A DNA stretch of 32,240 nucleotides, from positions 1-32,240 of the forward strand of contig CAZLEE010000024.1 in assembly GCA_964558455.1 (NCBI GenBank), written 5' to 3'. The DNA is from DASRLE01 sp964558455. GTDB taxonomy: Bacteria; Verrucomicrobiota; Verrucomicrobiia; Limisphaerales; Palsa-1400. The notes beneath the pieces were generated by a model. The model did not search any database and was not told where the DNA came from. It saw only the letters and a program-made list of their open reading frames with translations. Positions 1 through 7,789 of the stretch are shown here, in pieces. Both the position numbers and the translations under genes were made by a program. Position 1 is the stretch's first letter; every line of letters begins with the position of its first letter.

Positions 1-84
1 GGCAAAAAACCCCCTCTCAGCACCCCGAAGAATCAGTAATTCGGAATCGCCGTTTCACAACCGCCGCCCCGCCAGATTCCGCCA

Positions 85-104
85 GGCATCGCGCCAAGGA
101 TGCC
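85..104 (+). terminator. Short hairpin followed by a T-run, possible weak terminator
   Basis: Six-base arms GGCATC (85-90) and GATGCC (99-104) enclose an 8-nt loop, and the plus strand continues into ACCTTTT. It could end a plus-strand transcript entering from outside the window. It does not fit as a pilT terminator, because no T-run follows on the minus strand. The rest of 1-151 shows no gene. Confidence 0.22.
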
Positions 105-151
105 ACCTTTTGCGCGAATTTTGACGAGGCCCCTGATTCGGGTCAGGCGGA

Positions 152-1240
152 TCAACTGAGGATGCGTTTGCCTTCGGTGAGGAAGATGCCCTGGAAATTC
201 ATTTCCAGCGCCTGGGCGTTGGTGGCTTTGGCCAGCGCGTCCTTTTGCGTGACCTTGCCCTCTTTGACCAACTGGAACAAATGCTGGTTGAAATTAATCA
301 TGCCGTCTTCGTTGCCGGTTTCGATGGCGGCGCCGAGTTTTTCGAGGCGGTTTTCCTCAATCAATTTGCGGACGGTGCCGGTGTTGATCAGGATTTCCTG
401 GGCGGGCGTCATGCCTCCGGAAACGGTTGGGGTCATGCGCTGACAGATGACGGCTTGCAAAGTGGCGGCGAGCTGACGGCGGATCTGGTCGCGCTCGTCG
501 GGTTTGAAGAAGTCGAGGATGCGTCCGACGGCTTGGGAGGCGTTGGTGGTGTGGATGGTGGACAGGACAAGGTGGCCGGTATCGGCGGCGCTCATGGCGG
601 CGGAAAAGCTGATGGCGTCGCGCATTTCACCGATCATGATGACATCGGGGTCCTGGCGCAGGACGGACTTGAGGCCGTCGGCCCAATTGGAGGTGTCGAG
701 GCCGATTTCGCGTTGTTCGACGACGGATTGGTTGTCTTCAAAAACGTATTCGATGGGGTCTTCGAGGGTGATAATGTGTTTGCGGCTCTGGGCATTGATG
801 TGCTCGATCATGGCGGCGAGGGTGGTGGACTTGCCGCAGCCGGTGGTGCCGGCGAGGAGGACGATGCCGCGGGGGGAAATGGCGATTTGCTTCAGGATTT
901 CCAAGAGGCCGAGTTCCGCGAAGCTGGGCACGGCGCTTTTGACGTAGCGCATGGCAAGACAGGGTGTGCCGCGCTGGTAGAAGCAATTGGTGCGGAAGCG
1001 TCCGACGCTGGGCAGGTGATAGGAGAAGTCGCACTGATGCTCATGCTCGAGCTGGATTTTGGAGTGTTTGGGGACGATGTGGTCGAGCACGCCTTCCATC
1101 CACGGCACGGTGGGGAGGGGGGCTTCAATGGCGACGAGCCTTCTGTTTATGCGGAAAACAACGGGGGCGTCCACTTTGAGATGGATGTCGGATGCGCCGC
1201 CTTGGACGGCGGTGGATAAAATACGATTGAACGTTTCCAT
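152..1240 (-). CDS. pilT: Type IV pilus twitching-motility ATPase PilT
   Basis: Hexameric secretion-type ATPase that powers pilus retraction at the cytoplasmic face of the inner membrane. The 362-aa product has the family length. Visible motifs are ASDIHL near the N-terminus (residues 16-21), a Walker A loop GTTGCGKST (131-139), the Asp box around TLEDPIEY (158-165), Walker B VIMIGEMRD (200-208) and the His box HLVLSTIHTT (223-232). The C-terminal retraction motif typical of PilT (AIRNLIRE) is only loosely matched by TVRKLIEEN, so a PilU-like role cannot be excluded. The gene follows a PilZ-like gene by 38 bp on the same strand, and both can be read from the promoter at 1641-1668. No pilus structural genes are in the window. 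Confidence 0.93.
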   Translation of the reverse strand: METFNRILSTAVQGGASDIHLKVDAPVVFRINRRLVAIEAPLPTVPWMEGVLDHIVPKHSKIQLEHEHQCDFSYHLPSVGRFRTNCFYQRGTPCLAMRYVKSAVPSFAELGLLEILKQIAISPRGIVLLAGTTGCGKSTTLAAMIEHINAQSRKHIITLEDPIEYVFEDNQSVVEQREIGLDTSNWADGLKSVLRQDPDVIMIGEMRDAISFSAAMSAADTGHLVLSTIHTTNASQAVGRILDFFKPDERDQIRRQLAATLQAVICQRMTPTVSGGMTPAQEILINTGTVRKLIEENRLEKLGAAIETGNEDGMINFNQHLFQLVKEGKVTQKDALAKATNAQALEMNFQGIFLTEGKRILS

Positions 1241-1278
1241 GTTGCTTATTCTAGGTGGAAAGGCCGGCCGGAATCCAG

Positions 1279-1581
1279 TCAGGAATATCCGAGGAGGCGG
1301 GCTTGGGAGAGACGGGTGACGTGGGTAAAGAGGACGGAAATCTGATAACCTTCATGGCGATTGCCGGAGCAGGCCACCACTACGCAAGTAAAATTGACTT
1401 TCTTGGCCGGGTTGGGTCCTTGCAGAGTGACGGTCATCTCGGTCCAGACAGGGATGGGGGTGTCATTGCGGAACTCAATTCCGTTTTTCCGGACGCAAAC
1501 CGAGTCGGCGGGAAGAGTCAAACATTGGGTGGAACGCGGCTGCAAGCCGGAGGAACTATTGTCTATTTTTCTTGCGCTCAT
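1279..1581 (-). CDS. PilZ-like small protein upstream of pilT
   Basis: A 100-aa soluble protein placed just upstream of pilT on the same strand. The start at MSARKID was chosen over an upstream in-frame codon at 1608 because the extension is not protein-like. The pattern of short beta-strands, with IPVWTEMTVTLQ in the middle followed by a VVVACSGNRHEGYQISVLF strand pair, resembles PilZ domains, which often bind cyclic-di-GMP. However, the canonical RxxxR and (D/N)xSxxG ligand motifs are not clearly present. It may therefore be a non-binding PilZ domain or an unrelated beta-barrel. The link to pilus retraction is inferred from position. Confidence 0.6.
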   Translation of the reverse strand: MSARKIDNSSSGLQPRSTQCLTLPADSVCVRKNGIEFRNDTPIPVWTEMTVTLQGPNPAKKVNFTCVVVACSGNRHEGYQISVLFTHVTRLSQARLLGYS

Positions 1582-1640
1582 GGCTAGGAAAACGTAGCAC
1601 CGAACCAAAGCGCGTCAAACGGAAGTGAATATATTTAAAT

Positions 1641-1668
1641 ATATTATTTTTCTTCCAGGGCTTGACAA
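1641..1668 (-). promoter_or_regulatory. Sigma70-type promoter candidate for the PilZ-like gene and pilT
   Basis: Read on the minus strand, TTGTCA (1668-1663) and TAATAT (1646-1641) are separated by 16 nt. They lie in the 108-bp gap between fabH and the PilZ-like gene, the most AT-rich stretch of this block. A perfect 18-bp palindrome built from AATATATTT covers 1628-1645, next to the expected transcription start, and could bind a regulator. Confidence 0.45.
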
Positions 1669-1689
1669 ATAAGAAAATGTGATAGTGGG

Positions 1690-2727
1690 TCACCACTCGA
1701 TGACAGCGGTGCCCCAGGTCAGGCCGGCTCCAAAGACGATCAACAGGATCAAATCACCACGTTGGATGCGTTTGCTTTGCACGGCGTCGTTGAGGGCAAT
1801 GACGACGGACGCGGCGGAGGTGTTGCCGTATTTGTGGACGTTGACGAAAACCTGTTCAGGAGCGGCGCCAAGACGCGCGGCGACGGCGTCAATGATGCGG
1901 CGGTTGGCCTGGTGGGGGATGATGCACTTGATCCGGGTAATATCAATTTCGCACCGGCGCAGGGCTTCGATGGCCGCGGCGTGCATGGCGTTGACGGCGT
2001 TTTTAAAGGTTTCCTTGCCGTTCATGCGGAGGAAATGCTGGCCGGAAGAGATGGATTCGTGGGTGGGGGGGCAACTGGAGCCTCCGCCGGGCATGCAGAG
2101 CAGGTGGGCGCGGCTGCCGTCGGAGCCCATGCAGGCGGTGAGCAAGCCGTGGGCGTTGGGCCGATTGCGCAGAATGGCGGCGCCGGCCCCGTCTCCAAAG
2201 AGGACGCAGGTGTTGCGGTCCTTCCAGTTGACGATGGAGGAAAGTTTGTCAGCCCCGATGACCAGGGCGGTGTTGTAAGTGCGCGACATGATGAACTGCT
2301 GTCCAACTTCGAGTCCGAAGATGAAGCCGGAGCAGGCCGCCTGGATGTCAAATGCCACGGCGCGGCGGGCGCCGATTTTATCCTGCACAATGCAGGCGGT
2401 GGAGGGAAACGGCATGTCGGGCGTGATGGTGGCCAGGACGATCAGATCGATTTGGTCGGGGGTGATCTTGGCGTGTTCCATGGCGTTGAGGGCGGCCTTG
2501 GCGGCAAGATCGGAGGTGAATTCGCCCTTGGCGGCGATTCTGCGTTCCTTGATGCCAGTGCGGGTGGTGATCCACTCGTCGGATGTGTCAACCATGCGCT
2601 CGAGGTCGGCATTGGACAGAATCCGTTCCGGAACGTAAGCGCCGACAGCGAGGATGGAGCAGGTGCGTCCTCTGAAATTGTAGTTGGCGCGGGGATTTTT
2701 GAATTTTTTTTGCGATGGCTTCTTCAT
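1690..2727 (-). CDS. fabH: Beta-ketoacyl-ACP synthase III (FabH)
   Basis: Condenses acetyl-CoA with malonyl-ACP to start type II fatty-acid synthesis in the cytoplasm. The 345-aa protein has the full Cys-His-Asn triad: Cys132 in QAACSGF, His272 in IPHQANRR and Asn302 in HKYGNTSAAS. The thiolase-fold glycine-rich end FGAGLTWG is also present. The N-terminus has about 20 extra Lys/Arg-rich residues before SILAVGAYVPE, where the family normally starts. The start codon overlaps the plsX stop by 4 nt, so the two are probably translationally coupled. The order plsX-fabH behind yceD-rpmF is the widely conserved lipid-initiation cluster. Confidence 0.96.
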   Translation of the reverse strand: MKKPSQKKFKNPRANYNFRGRTCSILAVGAYVPERILSNADLERMVDTSDEWITTRTGIKERRIAAKGEFTSDLAAKAALNAMEHAKITPDQIDLIVLATITPDMPFPSTACIVQDKIGARRAVAFDIQAACSGFIFGLEVGQQFIMSRTYNTALVIGADKLSSIVNWKDRNTCVLFGDGAGAAILRNRPNAHGLLTACMGSDGSRAHLLCMPGGGSSCPPTHESISSGQHFLRMNGKETFKNAVNAMHAAAIEALRRCEIDITRIKCIIPHQANRRIIDAVAARLGAAPEQVFVNVHKYGNTSAASVVIALNDAVQSKRIQRGDLILLIVFGAGLTWGTAVIEW

Positions 2728-3746
2728 ATTTGGACGGCAGTGAGGCGCTCATTGGCTTGGGCGGCCTCGGTGCGAATGATGTCCGTAATGTGGTGTTCGG
2801 CGGCCTGGACAGCCTGGTCGATGGCGCCCATGATGGCGCGCTCACGGGAGGAGCCATGGGCTTTGAAAATGACGCCATTGAGACCAAGGAGAGGCGCGCC
2901 GCCGCGGACATCAGGGTCGGTGCGATGACTGATGGTGCGCAAGGCGCCCCTGAGGAGCAGGGCGCCGAGGATGCGCTTGGGGTTGCGGGAAACTTCGGCT
3001 TTGAGCCAGGAGGTCAGGCTTTTGGCGAAACTCTCCATGGTTTTGAGCACGATATTGCCGGTGAACCCGTCGCAGACCACGACATCGACCTCGTTGTTAA
3101 AGAGATCGTGTCCTTCGACATTGCCGATGAAATTGAGGTTTGCCAACTGGCAAAGGCGGCTGGCTTCCTTTGTCATTTCGGTTCCCTTGTTGGCTTCCTT
3201 GCCGTTGCTTAAAATACCGACACGCGGGCTGGCGCAGCCGAGTATTTCCCGCGAGTAAATGCTGCCCATGATCGCGAAATGGAGCAGGTGGGAGGGGCGA
3301 CATTCGACGTTGGCGCCGACGTCGAGGAGGACAAATTCATTTAGGGCGGCAGGAATGACGGTGGCGAGGCAGGGGCGGTCCAAGCCTTCGATCGGGCGCA
3401 GGCTGATGGTGCTGGCGGCGACAATGCCGCCGGTGTTGCCCGGGGAGACGAGGGCATCGGCTTTGCCTTCCTTGATCAAACTGACGGCGCGGACGATGGA
3501 ACAGTCCTTTTTGCGGCGCAAAGCCTCGACCGGCTTGTCGCTCATGGTGAGGACTTCGGTGGCGTGGACGATCCTGACCCGCGGATCATTCAAGCCGATG
3601 CGACGCACTATGGGGGTGATTTCATCCTCGCGTCCAACAAGGAAGATTTCGCTAATGGAGGGGTGAGATCGCAGGGCCATGCGGACCCCATCGATAACAA
3701 CCCCGGGTCCATGATCTCCTCCCATCACGTCAACAGCCAGTCGCAT
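2724..3746 (-). CDS. plsX: Phosphate acyltransferase PlsX
   Basis: Converts acyl-ACP to acyl-phosphate, the donor for PlsY in phosphatidic acid synthesis, as a peripheral membrane enzyme. The start was placed at MRLAVDVMGGDHGP because PlsX proteins begin within a few residues of the AVDxMGGD motif; the upstream in-frame GTG at 3779 would add 11 unsupported residues. The product is 340 aa, the usual length. Family blocks include SPGNTGG (substrate-site glycine loop), a conserved GANVECRP segment and the VVCDGFTGNIVLK block. It overlaps fabH by 4 nt and follows rpmF by 48 bp. No strong Shine-Dalgarno sequence is visible, as for several genes here. Confidence 0.95.
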   Translation of the reverse strand: MRLAVDVMGGDHGPGVVIDGVRMALRSHPSISEIFLVGREDEITPIVRRIGLNDPRVRIVHATEVLTMSDKPVEALRRKKDCSIVRAVSLIKEGKADALVSPGNTGGIVAASTISLRPIEGLDRPCLATVIPAALNEFVLLDVGANVECRPSHLLHFAIMGSIYSREILGCASPRVGILSNGKEANKGTEMTKEASRLCQLANLNFIGNVEGHDLFNNEVDVVVCDGFTGNIVLKTMESFAKSLTSWLKAEVSRNPKRILGALLLRGALRTISHRTDPDVRGGAPLLGLNGVIFKAHGSSRERAIMGAIDQAVQAAEHHITDIIRTEAAQANERLTAVQI

Positions 3747-3794
3747 AAATGAAAGAGCGCGGAAGAACCATTCCTCCACGCTCTTGAAGCGGGC

Positions 3795-3989
3795 TTAAGC
3801 GGTCGCTTTGACAGTGATGACCTGGCGGCCCTTGTAAAAGCCGCAGGCGGGGCAGACACGATGAGGCAGACAAGGCGCGGCGCATTGCGGGCAGGTGTTG
3901 CCCTTGATCTGCGGCAGGGTCAAATTGCTGTTATAGGCACGGCGCATGCGTTGACGACTGTGCGACGGTTTGCGTTTAGGTACTCCCAT
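3795..3989 (-). CDS. rpmF: 50S ribosomal protein L32
   Basis: Small protein of the large ribosomal subunit. The 64-aa product begins MGVPKRKPSHSR, the standard basic N-terminus. It carries a zinc-ribbon Cys pattern at Cys33, Cys36, Cys46 and Cys49 (CPQC...CPAC), so it is the zinc-binding (C+) form; Cys40 is an additional cysteine. It sits 15 bp after yceD and upstream of plsX, the standard bacterial order. Confidence 0.96.
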   Translation of the reverse strand: MGVPKRKPSHSRQRMRRAYNSNLTLPQIKGNTCPQCAAPCLPHRVCPACGFYKGRQVITVKATA

Positions 3990-4004
3990 ACATTTCTCTC
4001 TTTT

Positions 4005-4493
4005 TCAAAACTTCAGCTTGTTCAATTCTGACCAGACGGACGAACCCGGCGTCTGGCTGCCGCCTTTTTTTGGCTGGGCGCTTTTGCTATCTGCCCGATT
4101 GGGCAGTCCGGCGCAATCGGATCCACACAACGGATGTTGCGGATACTCAAGTAGAATATCTTCCCGGACAAAGGGCGTCAAGTCTATGCAATCGTCTTTA
4201 ATTTTGGCCTTTTCCGGGCCTTCCAAAGGAATGAGGGCCACCCAATGCTCCAGCGCGAGCTGATACTGGAACGGTTTGAGACAGCGGGAACACTCGCAGT
4301 CGAGCGTGACTTCCAATTTTCCCTGCACCAAGGCGCCCTGGCCGGTTTTTTGGGCGGTCAGCTCATAATGCAAGGGTTGCCGGGCATGGATCAACTCGTC
4401 CGGGCAGTCCAGTTCCAACTCATTGAACGGCAACTGTCCGGCCAAGTTCAAATCCCCTCTTTCCAAATGACGAATGTTGACTTGCAATGGCAT
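4005..4493 (-). CDS. yceD: YceD family protein (DUF177), large-subunit rRNA accumulation factor
   Basis: DUF177/YceD proteins are encoded with rpmF and are linked to 23S rRNA processing or accumulation. This copy has 162 aa with the two conserved cysteine clusters: CECSRC (Cys66, Cys68, Cys71) and CGSDCAGL (Cys123, Cys127). An acidic DLTPFVREDILLEYP segment lies between them, as in the family. The C-terminal tail after residue 130 is long, polar and low in complexity (Ser, Lys, Gly), with no counterpart I recognise. It ends 15 bp before rpmF and starts 8 bp after the coaD stop, so it is part of one transcription unit. Confidence 0.88.
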   Translation of the reverse strand: MPLQVNIRHLERGDLNLAGQLPFNELELDCPDELIHARQPLHYELTAQKTGQGALVQGKLEVTLDCECSRCLKPFQYQLALEHWVALIPLEGPEKAKIKDDCIDLTPFVREDILLEYPQHPLCGSDCAGLPNRADSKSAQPKKGGSQTPGSSVWSELNKLKF

Positions 4494-4501
4494 GATTCAA
4501 T

Positions 4502-5014
4502 TCAACCGTCCTTTCGTTTTATCATCTGCTCGGTTTGCAATTTGAACTTTAGGGCCAAGGCGGTGCGGACGTGTTCGGGGACGAAACACTCGACATTTCC
4601 GCCCAAAGCGGCGATTTCCTTGATGATGCGGGAGCTGAGAAATGTATAGGTTTCCTTGGGCATCATGAAAATTGTTTCTACCCGCCCGTTCAGTTTGCGG
4701 TTCATCAATGCCAGTTGAAATTCAAATTCAAAGTCCGAAACGGCCCTTAGCCCGCGAATGATGGCCAGGCCTTGCTGACTTTCCACATAATTGACCAGCA
4801 AGCCATCAAAAGAGTCCACTTCCACCCTGGGGATGTCCACGATCGCTTTTTTCACCAGCGCGACCCTCTCCGGCAGGGTGAACAGGCCCTTTTTGCTTTC
4901 GTTTTGGGCCACCGCGACGATGACCCGGTCGAATAGCTTCGCCGCACGATGAACCAAATCCAAGTGCCCATTGGTCACTGGATCAAAACTGCCCGGATAA
5001 ATGGCTGTCCGCAT
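4502..5014 (-). CDS. coaD: Phosphopantetheine adenylyltransferase CoaD
   Basis: Transfers AMP from ATP to 4'-phosphopantetheine, the penultimate step of coenzyme A synthesis. The start was set at MRTAIYPGSFDPVTNGH, the invariant N-terminus of the family; upstream in-frame starts at 5032 and 5113 add residues absent from homologues. The 170-aa product contains the nucleotidyltransferase TNGH motif (14-17), the RGLRAVSDFEFE block and the SSRIIKE motif (SSxx(V/I)(R/K)E), all complete. It is the first gene of the minus-strand block and supplies the cofactor used by the downstream lipid genes. Its upstream region holds a small hairpin and a run of ten G. Confidence 0.96.
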   Translation of the reverse strand: MRTAIYPGSFDPVTNGHLDLVHRAAKLFDRVIVAVAQNESKKGLFTLPERVALVKKAIVDIPRVEVDSFDGLLVNYVESQQGLAIIRGLRAVSDFEFEFQLALMNRKLNGRVETIFMMPKETYTFLSSRIIKEIAALGGNVECFVPEHVRTALALKFKLQTEQMIKRKDG

Positions 5015-5043
5015 ACCGTAGGATAGGCACATGTTTTCTGAAA

Positions 5044-5083
5044 GCCCATCAAAAAATGGGCGGCCGGCGGGGCGGGGGGGGGG
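5044..5083. other. Hairpin plus G10 homopolymer upstream of coaD
   Basis: GCCCAT (5044-5049) and ATGGGC (5056-5061) form a 6-bp hairpin with a CAAAAA loop. It is followed by a G-rich tract ending in ten consecutive G (5074-5083). The tract lies 60-70 bp upstream of coaD. It could be a G-quadruplex, a slippage-prone tract or an assembly artefact; the sequence cannot decide. Confidence 0.4.
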
Positions 5084-5231
5084 CAGGATTTGCATATCCA
5101 ATATGAGAAGCATGGGGCGAATGGGGAGGATACGTCGTATAAGTCGGCTTGGGAAAAATGCTCCTGCGTCCTGATTTGAATTCCCGGGGGAATCCGCCTA
5201 TCCTTGGCGTGGATGCATTGCGGAAGCCTAT

Positions 5232-5546
5232 ATGAAAACCGGAACGGTTCAAGTTAACGGGGTTGATTACCTTTGGAGCGTTTACCGCCAGCCGAGATGG
5301 ACTGGCGATCATGTCCTGCTGGGATTGGCCCTTCTGGTCAAACCGGTAAAAGCCAGTGGGCGCGAATTGGTTTTGGAATTTTCGATTGATTCCACCCGTC
5401 ACGGGGAAATGCCGCAGCTTCAGCGGTTGCGTATTCCAAATCGCCGGTTGATCGAATGTATCCAAAACGCATTGGATGCAGGGTGGGACCCGGATTCGCG
5501 CGGGAAGGGTTTTTTCTTTGACGCCGGGCCGATGAATCCAAATTGA
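5232..5546 (+). CDS. Conserved-looking hypothetical protein, 104 aa
   Basis: Not recognised. The frame opens divergently from coaD and ends 63 bp before the response-regulator gene. The product is soluble, with no signal peptide or membrane segment. It reads as protein-like sequence: MKTGTVQVNGVDYLWSVYRQ, a beta-rich middle (GRELVLEFSID) and an Arg-rich helix (RLRIPNRRLIECIQNALDAG). The last third is rich in Gly, Asp and Phe. The competing minus-strand frame is less convincing. No function is proposed. Confidence 0.6.
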   Translation: MKTGTVQVNGVDYLWSVYRQPRWTGDHVLLGLALLVKPVKASGRELVLEFSIDSTRHGEMPQLQRLRIPNRRLIECIQNALDAGWDPDSRGKGFFFDAGPMNPN

Positions 5547-5609
5547 GGGCGCGTATTTTTATTTCATTTCGCGGCATTATGCGTTGCAATGGGAACAGAT
5601 GTGCCAACC

Positions 5610-6290
5610 ATGAAAGCAACAATTCTCGTGGCCGATGATGAGCCGGATGCGGTGGAGTTGATCGAAGTCAATTTGAAAACCGCGGGTTACAACGTTCTTA
5701 CCGCCGCTGACGGTCATGAGGCGTTGCGGAAGGCCCGCACAGCCCTGCCTGATCTGATCCTGCTGGACATCATGCTGCCGGAAATGGACGGGTTGGAAGT
5801 TTGCAAGGCTCTGCGGCGCGATCCGGCGACTTCGTCCCTGCCGATCATCATGCTGACGGCGCGGGCGAGCGAGATCGACCGTGTGCTTGGCCTGGAATTG
5901 GGGGCGGATGATTACATCACCAAACCATTCAGCCCGCGCGAAATGGTTTTGCGGGTCAAGAATGTGCTCAAGCGTCCCCCCCAGGCGAACAACGACACGC
6001 GCATTCAATTTGGAGGGCTTGTGATTGATCCGCCGCGGCATCAGGCATCCTATTTGGGCAAGACCCTGGATCTGACGGCGACGGAATTCAAACTGGTGTC
6101 CGTGCTGGCGTCGCGCCGGGGGCGGGTGCAATCGCGCGAGCAACTGCTGCGGGATGTGTGGGGCTACAATGCCACGATCGACACCCGGACGGTGGACACT
6201 CACATGCGGCGGTTGCGCGACAAATTGGGCGGCGCGGCCCAGTATCTGGACACGGTGCGCGGGGTGGGTTATCGCTTTCGCGAGAAATAA
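5610..6290 (+). CDS. phoB: OmpR/PhoB-family response regulator
   Basis: DNA-binding response regulator, probably controlling phosphate-starvation genes if it is a true PhoB. The start at MKATILVADDE places the acidic pair at residues 9-10, as in the family; an in-frame ATG at 5589 would add seven residues. The receiver domain (1-120) has Asp9, Asp10, phospho-acceptor Asp53 (ILLDIMLPEMDG), Thr83 and Lys105, all intact. The C-terminal winged-helix domain (about 130-226) contains DLTATEFKLVSVLASRRGRV and the recognition helix near TRTVDTHMRRLRDKLG. The kinase gene follows after 12 bp. No pst or phoU genes are present, so the phosphate assignment rests on family resemblance. Confidence 0.88.
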   Translation: MKATILVADDEPDAVELIEVNLKTAGYNVLTAADGHEALRKARTALPDLILLDIMLPEMDGLEVCKALRRDPATSSLPIIMLTARASEIDRVLGLELGADDYITKPFSPREMVLRVKNVLKRPPQANNDTRIQFGGLVIDPPRHQASYLGKTLDLTATEFKLVSVLASRRGRVQSREQLLRDVWGYNATIDTRTVDTHMRRLRDKLGGAAQYLDTVRGVGYRFREK

Positions 6291-6302
6291 ATTCCACCGG
6301 GT

Positions 6303-7529
6303 ATGCCTCCTTGGATTCCATTTGCCGTCGCGCTGTTGGCCGCGCTGGCGTGGCCGGTCTGGCTGATCCGCCGGCAGCGGGCGGAGCGGGCCGCGCTGGA
6401 ACGGCGGTTTGCCGGGCAACTGAGTCAACAACAAGATCAATTTCACACCCGGATGCAGGCCCGGCAGCAGGCGCTTTTCAACGGCATGATCGAGGGGGTG
6501 TTGCTGCTGGATCAGGAGGGCCGGGTGCGGATGGTCAACGAATCGCTCGGCAAATATTTTGACATAGCCGCCGATATTCGGGGGCAGACCATCATGGAGG
6601 CTTTCCGCTGGCACGAACTGGCGGCCCTGGCCGCGCGTCTGCCGGTGGAAAGGAAAATCTGGGAAGCGGAACTGGTGATCAACCGCGCCACCCAGCGGTG
6701 CCTGATCGTCAGCGCCTCCCTCGTTGAAGGCCGCGCGGGGGCCGGGCCGGATTCGTTGTTTGTTTTTCGGGACGTGACGCGTCTCAAGGAACTGGAAAAC
6801 ATCCGCAAGGAATTCGTCGGGAATGTCAGCCACGAACTGCGCACGCCGCTTTCCCTGATCAAGGGATTCGCCGAAACACTGCTGGACGGCGCCAAGGACG
6901 ACCCCGTGCAATGCGCGCGTTTCCTGCAAAAAATCGACAAACACTCCGACCGGCTTCTTTTTCTGATTGAGGATCTTCTGGTCATATCGCGATTGGAATC
7001 CGGCCACGCGGCGTTGAACACGCAATCAATCGATCTGCGCGAGGCGGCGCAACGGGTGATGGATGATCTTGGGACGCGGGCGGCGGGGCGGCAGACGCAT
7101 TTGGAAAACAAAATTCCCGCCGGAACCGTTATTTGGGCCGACGCGGACCGGCTGCAACAAGTGCTTTTTAACCTGATCGAAAACGCGATCAAGTATGGGC
7201 GCAACGAGGGGAGGGTTGCCATCGGACTGGCGGAGGGGAAGCCGGATAAAGTGGAAGCCTTTGTGGAAGACGACGGGCCGGGCATCCCGTCCGAGGCGAT
7301 TCCCCGGGTGTTTGAGCGGTTTTACCGGGTGGACCGGGCGCGGTCGCGGGAAAGCGGCGGCACGGGACTGGGGCTGGCGATTGTAAAACACATTGTTCAG
7401 GCGCACGGGGGCGAAGTCTGGGTGGAAAGCGTCTTGCAAAAGGGGACCCGTTTCCATTTCACGGTTCCGCGCCATGCCCCCAGCGCGCAGAGCGCGAGGG
7501 AGAGCAACGAAAGAATCGCGCCGGCTTGA
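6303..7529 (+). CDS. phoR: PhoR-like sensor histidine kinase
   Basis: Inner-membrane histidine kinase, partner of the preceding regulator. The 408-aa protein has one N-terminal membrane segment (about 4-22) followed by a basic stop RRQRAER, a PAS-like domain (about 55-160, including GMIEGVLLLDQEGRV) and the dimerisation/phospho-acceptor helix with His177 (NVSHELRTPLSLIKG). The ATPase domain has an N box NLIENAIKYG (290-299), G1 DDGPGIP (323-329) and G2 GGTGLGLAI (352-360). With a single membrane pass and no periplasmic domain, it probably senses a membrane or cytoplasmic signal, as PhoR does through the Pst/PhoU complex. The last 18 residues after TRFHFTVPR are low in complexity and not typical of the family. 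Confidence 0.9.
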   Translation: MPPWIPFAVALLAALAWPVWLIRRQRAERAALERRFAGQLSQQQDQFHTRMQARQQALFNGMIEGVLLLDQEGRVRMVNESLGKYFDIAADIRGQTIMEAFRWHELAALAARLPVERKIWEAELVINRATQRCLIVSASLVEGRAGAGPDSLFVFRDVTRLKELENIRKEFVGNVSHELRTPLSLIKGFAETLLDGAKDDPVQCARFLQKIDKHSDRLLFLIEDLLVISRLESGHAALNTQSIDLREAAQRVMDDLGTRAAGRQTHLENKIPAGTVIWADADRLQQVLFNLIENAIKYGRNEGRVAIGLAEGKPDKVEAFVEDDGPGIPSEAIPRVFERFYRVDRARSRESGGTGLGLAIVKHIVQAHGGEVWVESVLQKGTRFHFTVPRHAPSAQSARESNERIAPA

Positions 7530-7591
7530 AACAGGGTGTCCCGGTAAACCAGCCGCACCCCAAACCGGCAGCGACCAGAGAGAGCTGCCGA

Positions 7592-7720
7592 ATAGACAAA
7601 GGCGTGCGACCCCAGAACGATGTCGGGAAAAGACACGAGTATGAACAAACCGAGCAGCAGAATGAGACGGGCCGCGCTAAACGCGCTGTCGGCGGCATCC
7701 GGCAGAGGGGTGGATTTCAT
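7592..7720 (-). pseudogene. Possible N-terminal remnant of a YfhO-like large membrane protein
   Basis: About 43 codons reading MKSTPLPDAADSAFSAARLI and then a membrane segment ending VLGSHAFVY. This resembles the start of large YfhO-type membrane proteins of Verrucomicrobia, in which a similar first helix is followed by YRDFG. Here the resemblance stops after HAFVY. The frame stays open to 7397, but that part is antisense to the conserved end of phoR and is not YfhO-like. The most economical reading is a truncated gene stub left by a deletion or rearrangement. Resemblance is from memory of the family; a chance hydrophobic ORF is possible. Confidence 0.3.
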
Positions 7721-7789
7721 CGTTCGGCCCGGATCATGCCAAGACCGGGCGTGCTTGTAAATGAGGCGGGCGGGGCTGTTCCAAACAGT

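Noticed and set aside
245..1219. Long plus-strand ORF (324 aa) over pilT
   Set aside because: Antisense shadow of pilT; Gly/Asp/Val-rich low-complexity product, while the minus strand has all PilT motifs.
1628..1645. AT palindrome as a fabH terminator
   Set aside because: No GC stem. The position fits a promoter/operator better than a terminator.
1762..2928. Plus-strand ORF (388 aa) over fabH and plsX
   Set aside because: Crosses two clearly coding genes on the other strand and has no recognisable domain.
5577..7025. Minus-strand ORF (482 aa) over phoB-phoR
   Set aside because: Shadow frame rich in Arg, Gln, His and Pro; the plus-strand genes have complete receiver and kinase motifs.
7397..7720. 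Full 107-aa minus-strand ORF as an intact gene
   Set aside because: Its C-terminal half is antisense to the conserved end of phoR; only the first ~43 codons look like protein.
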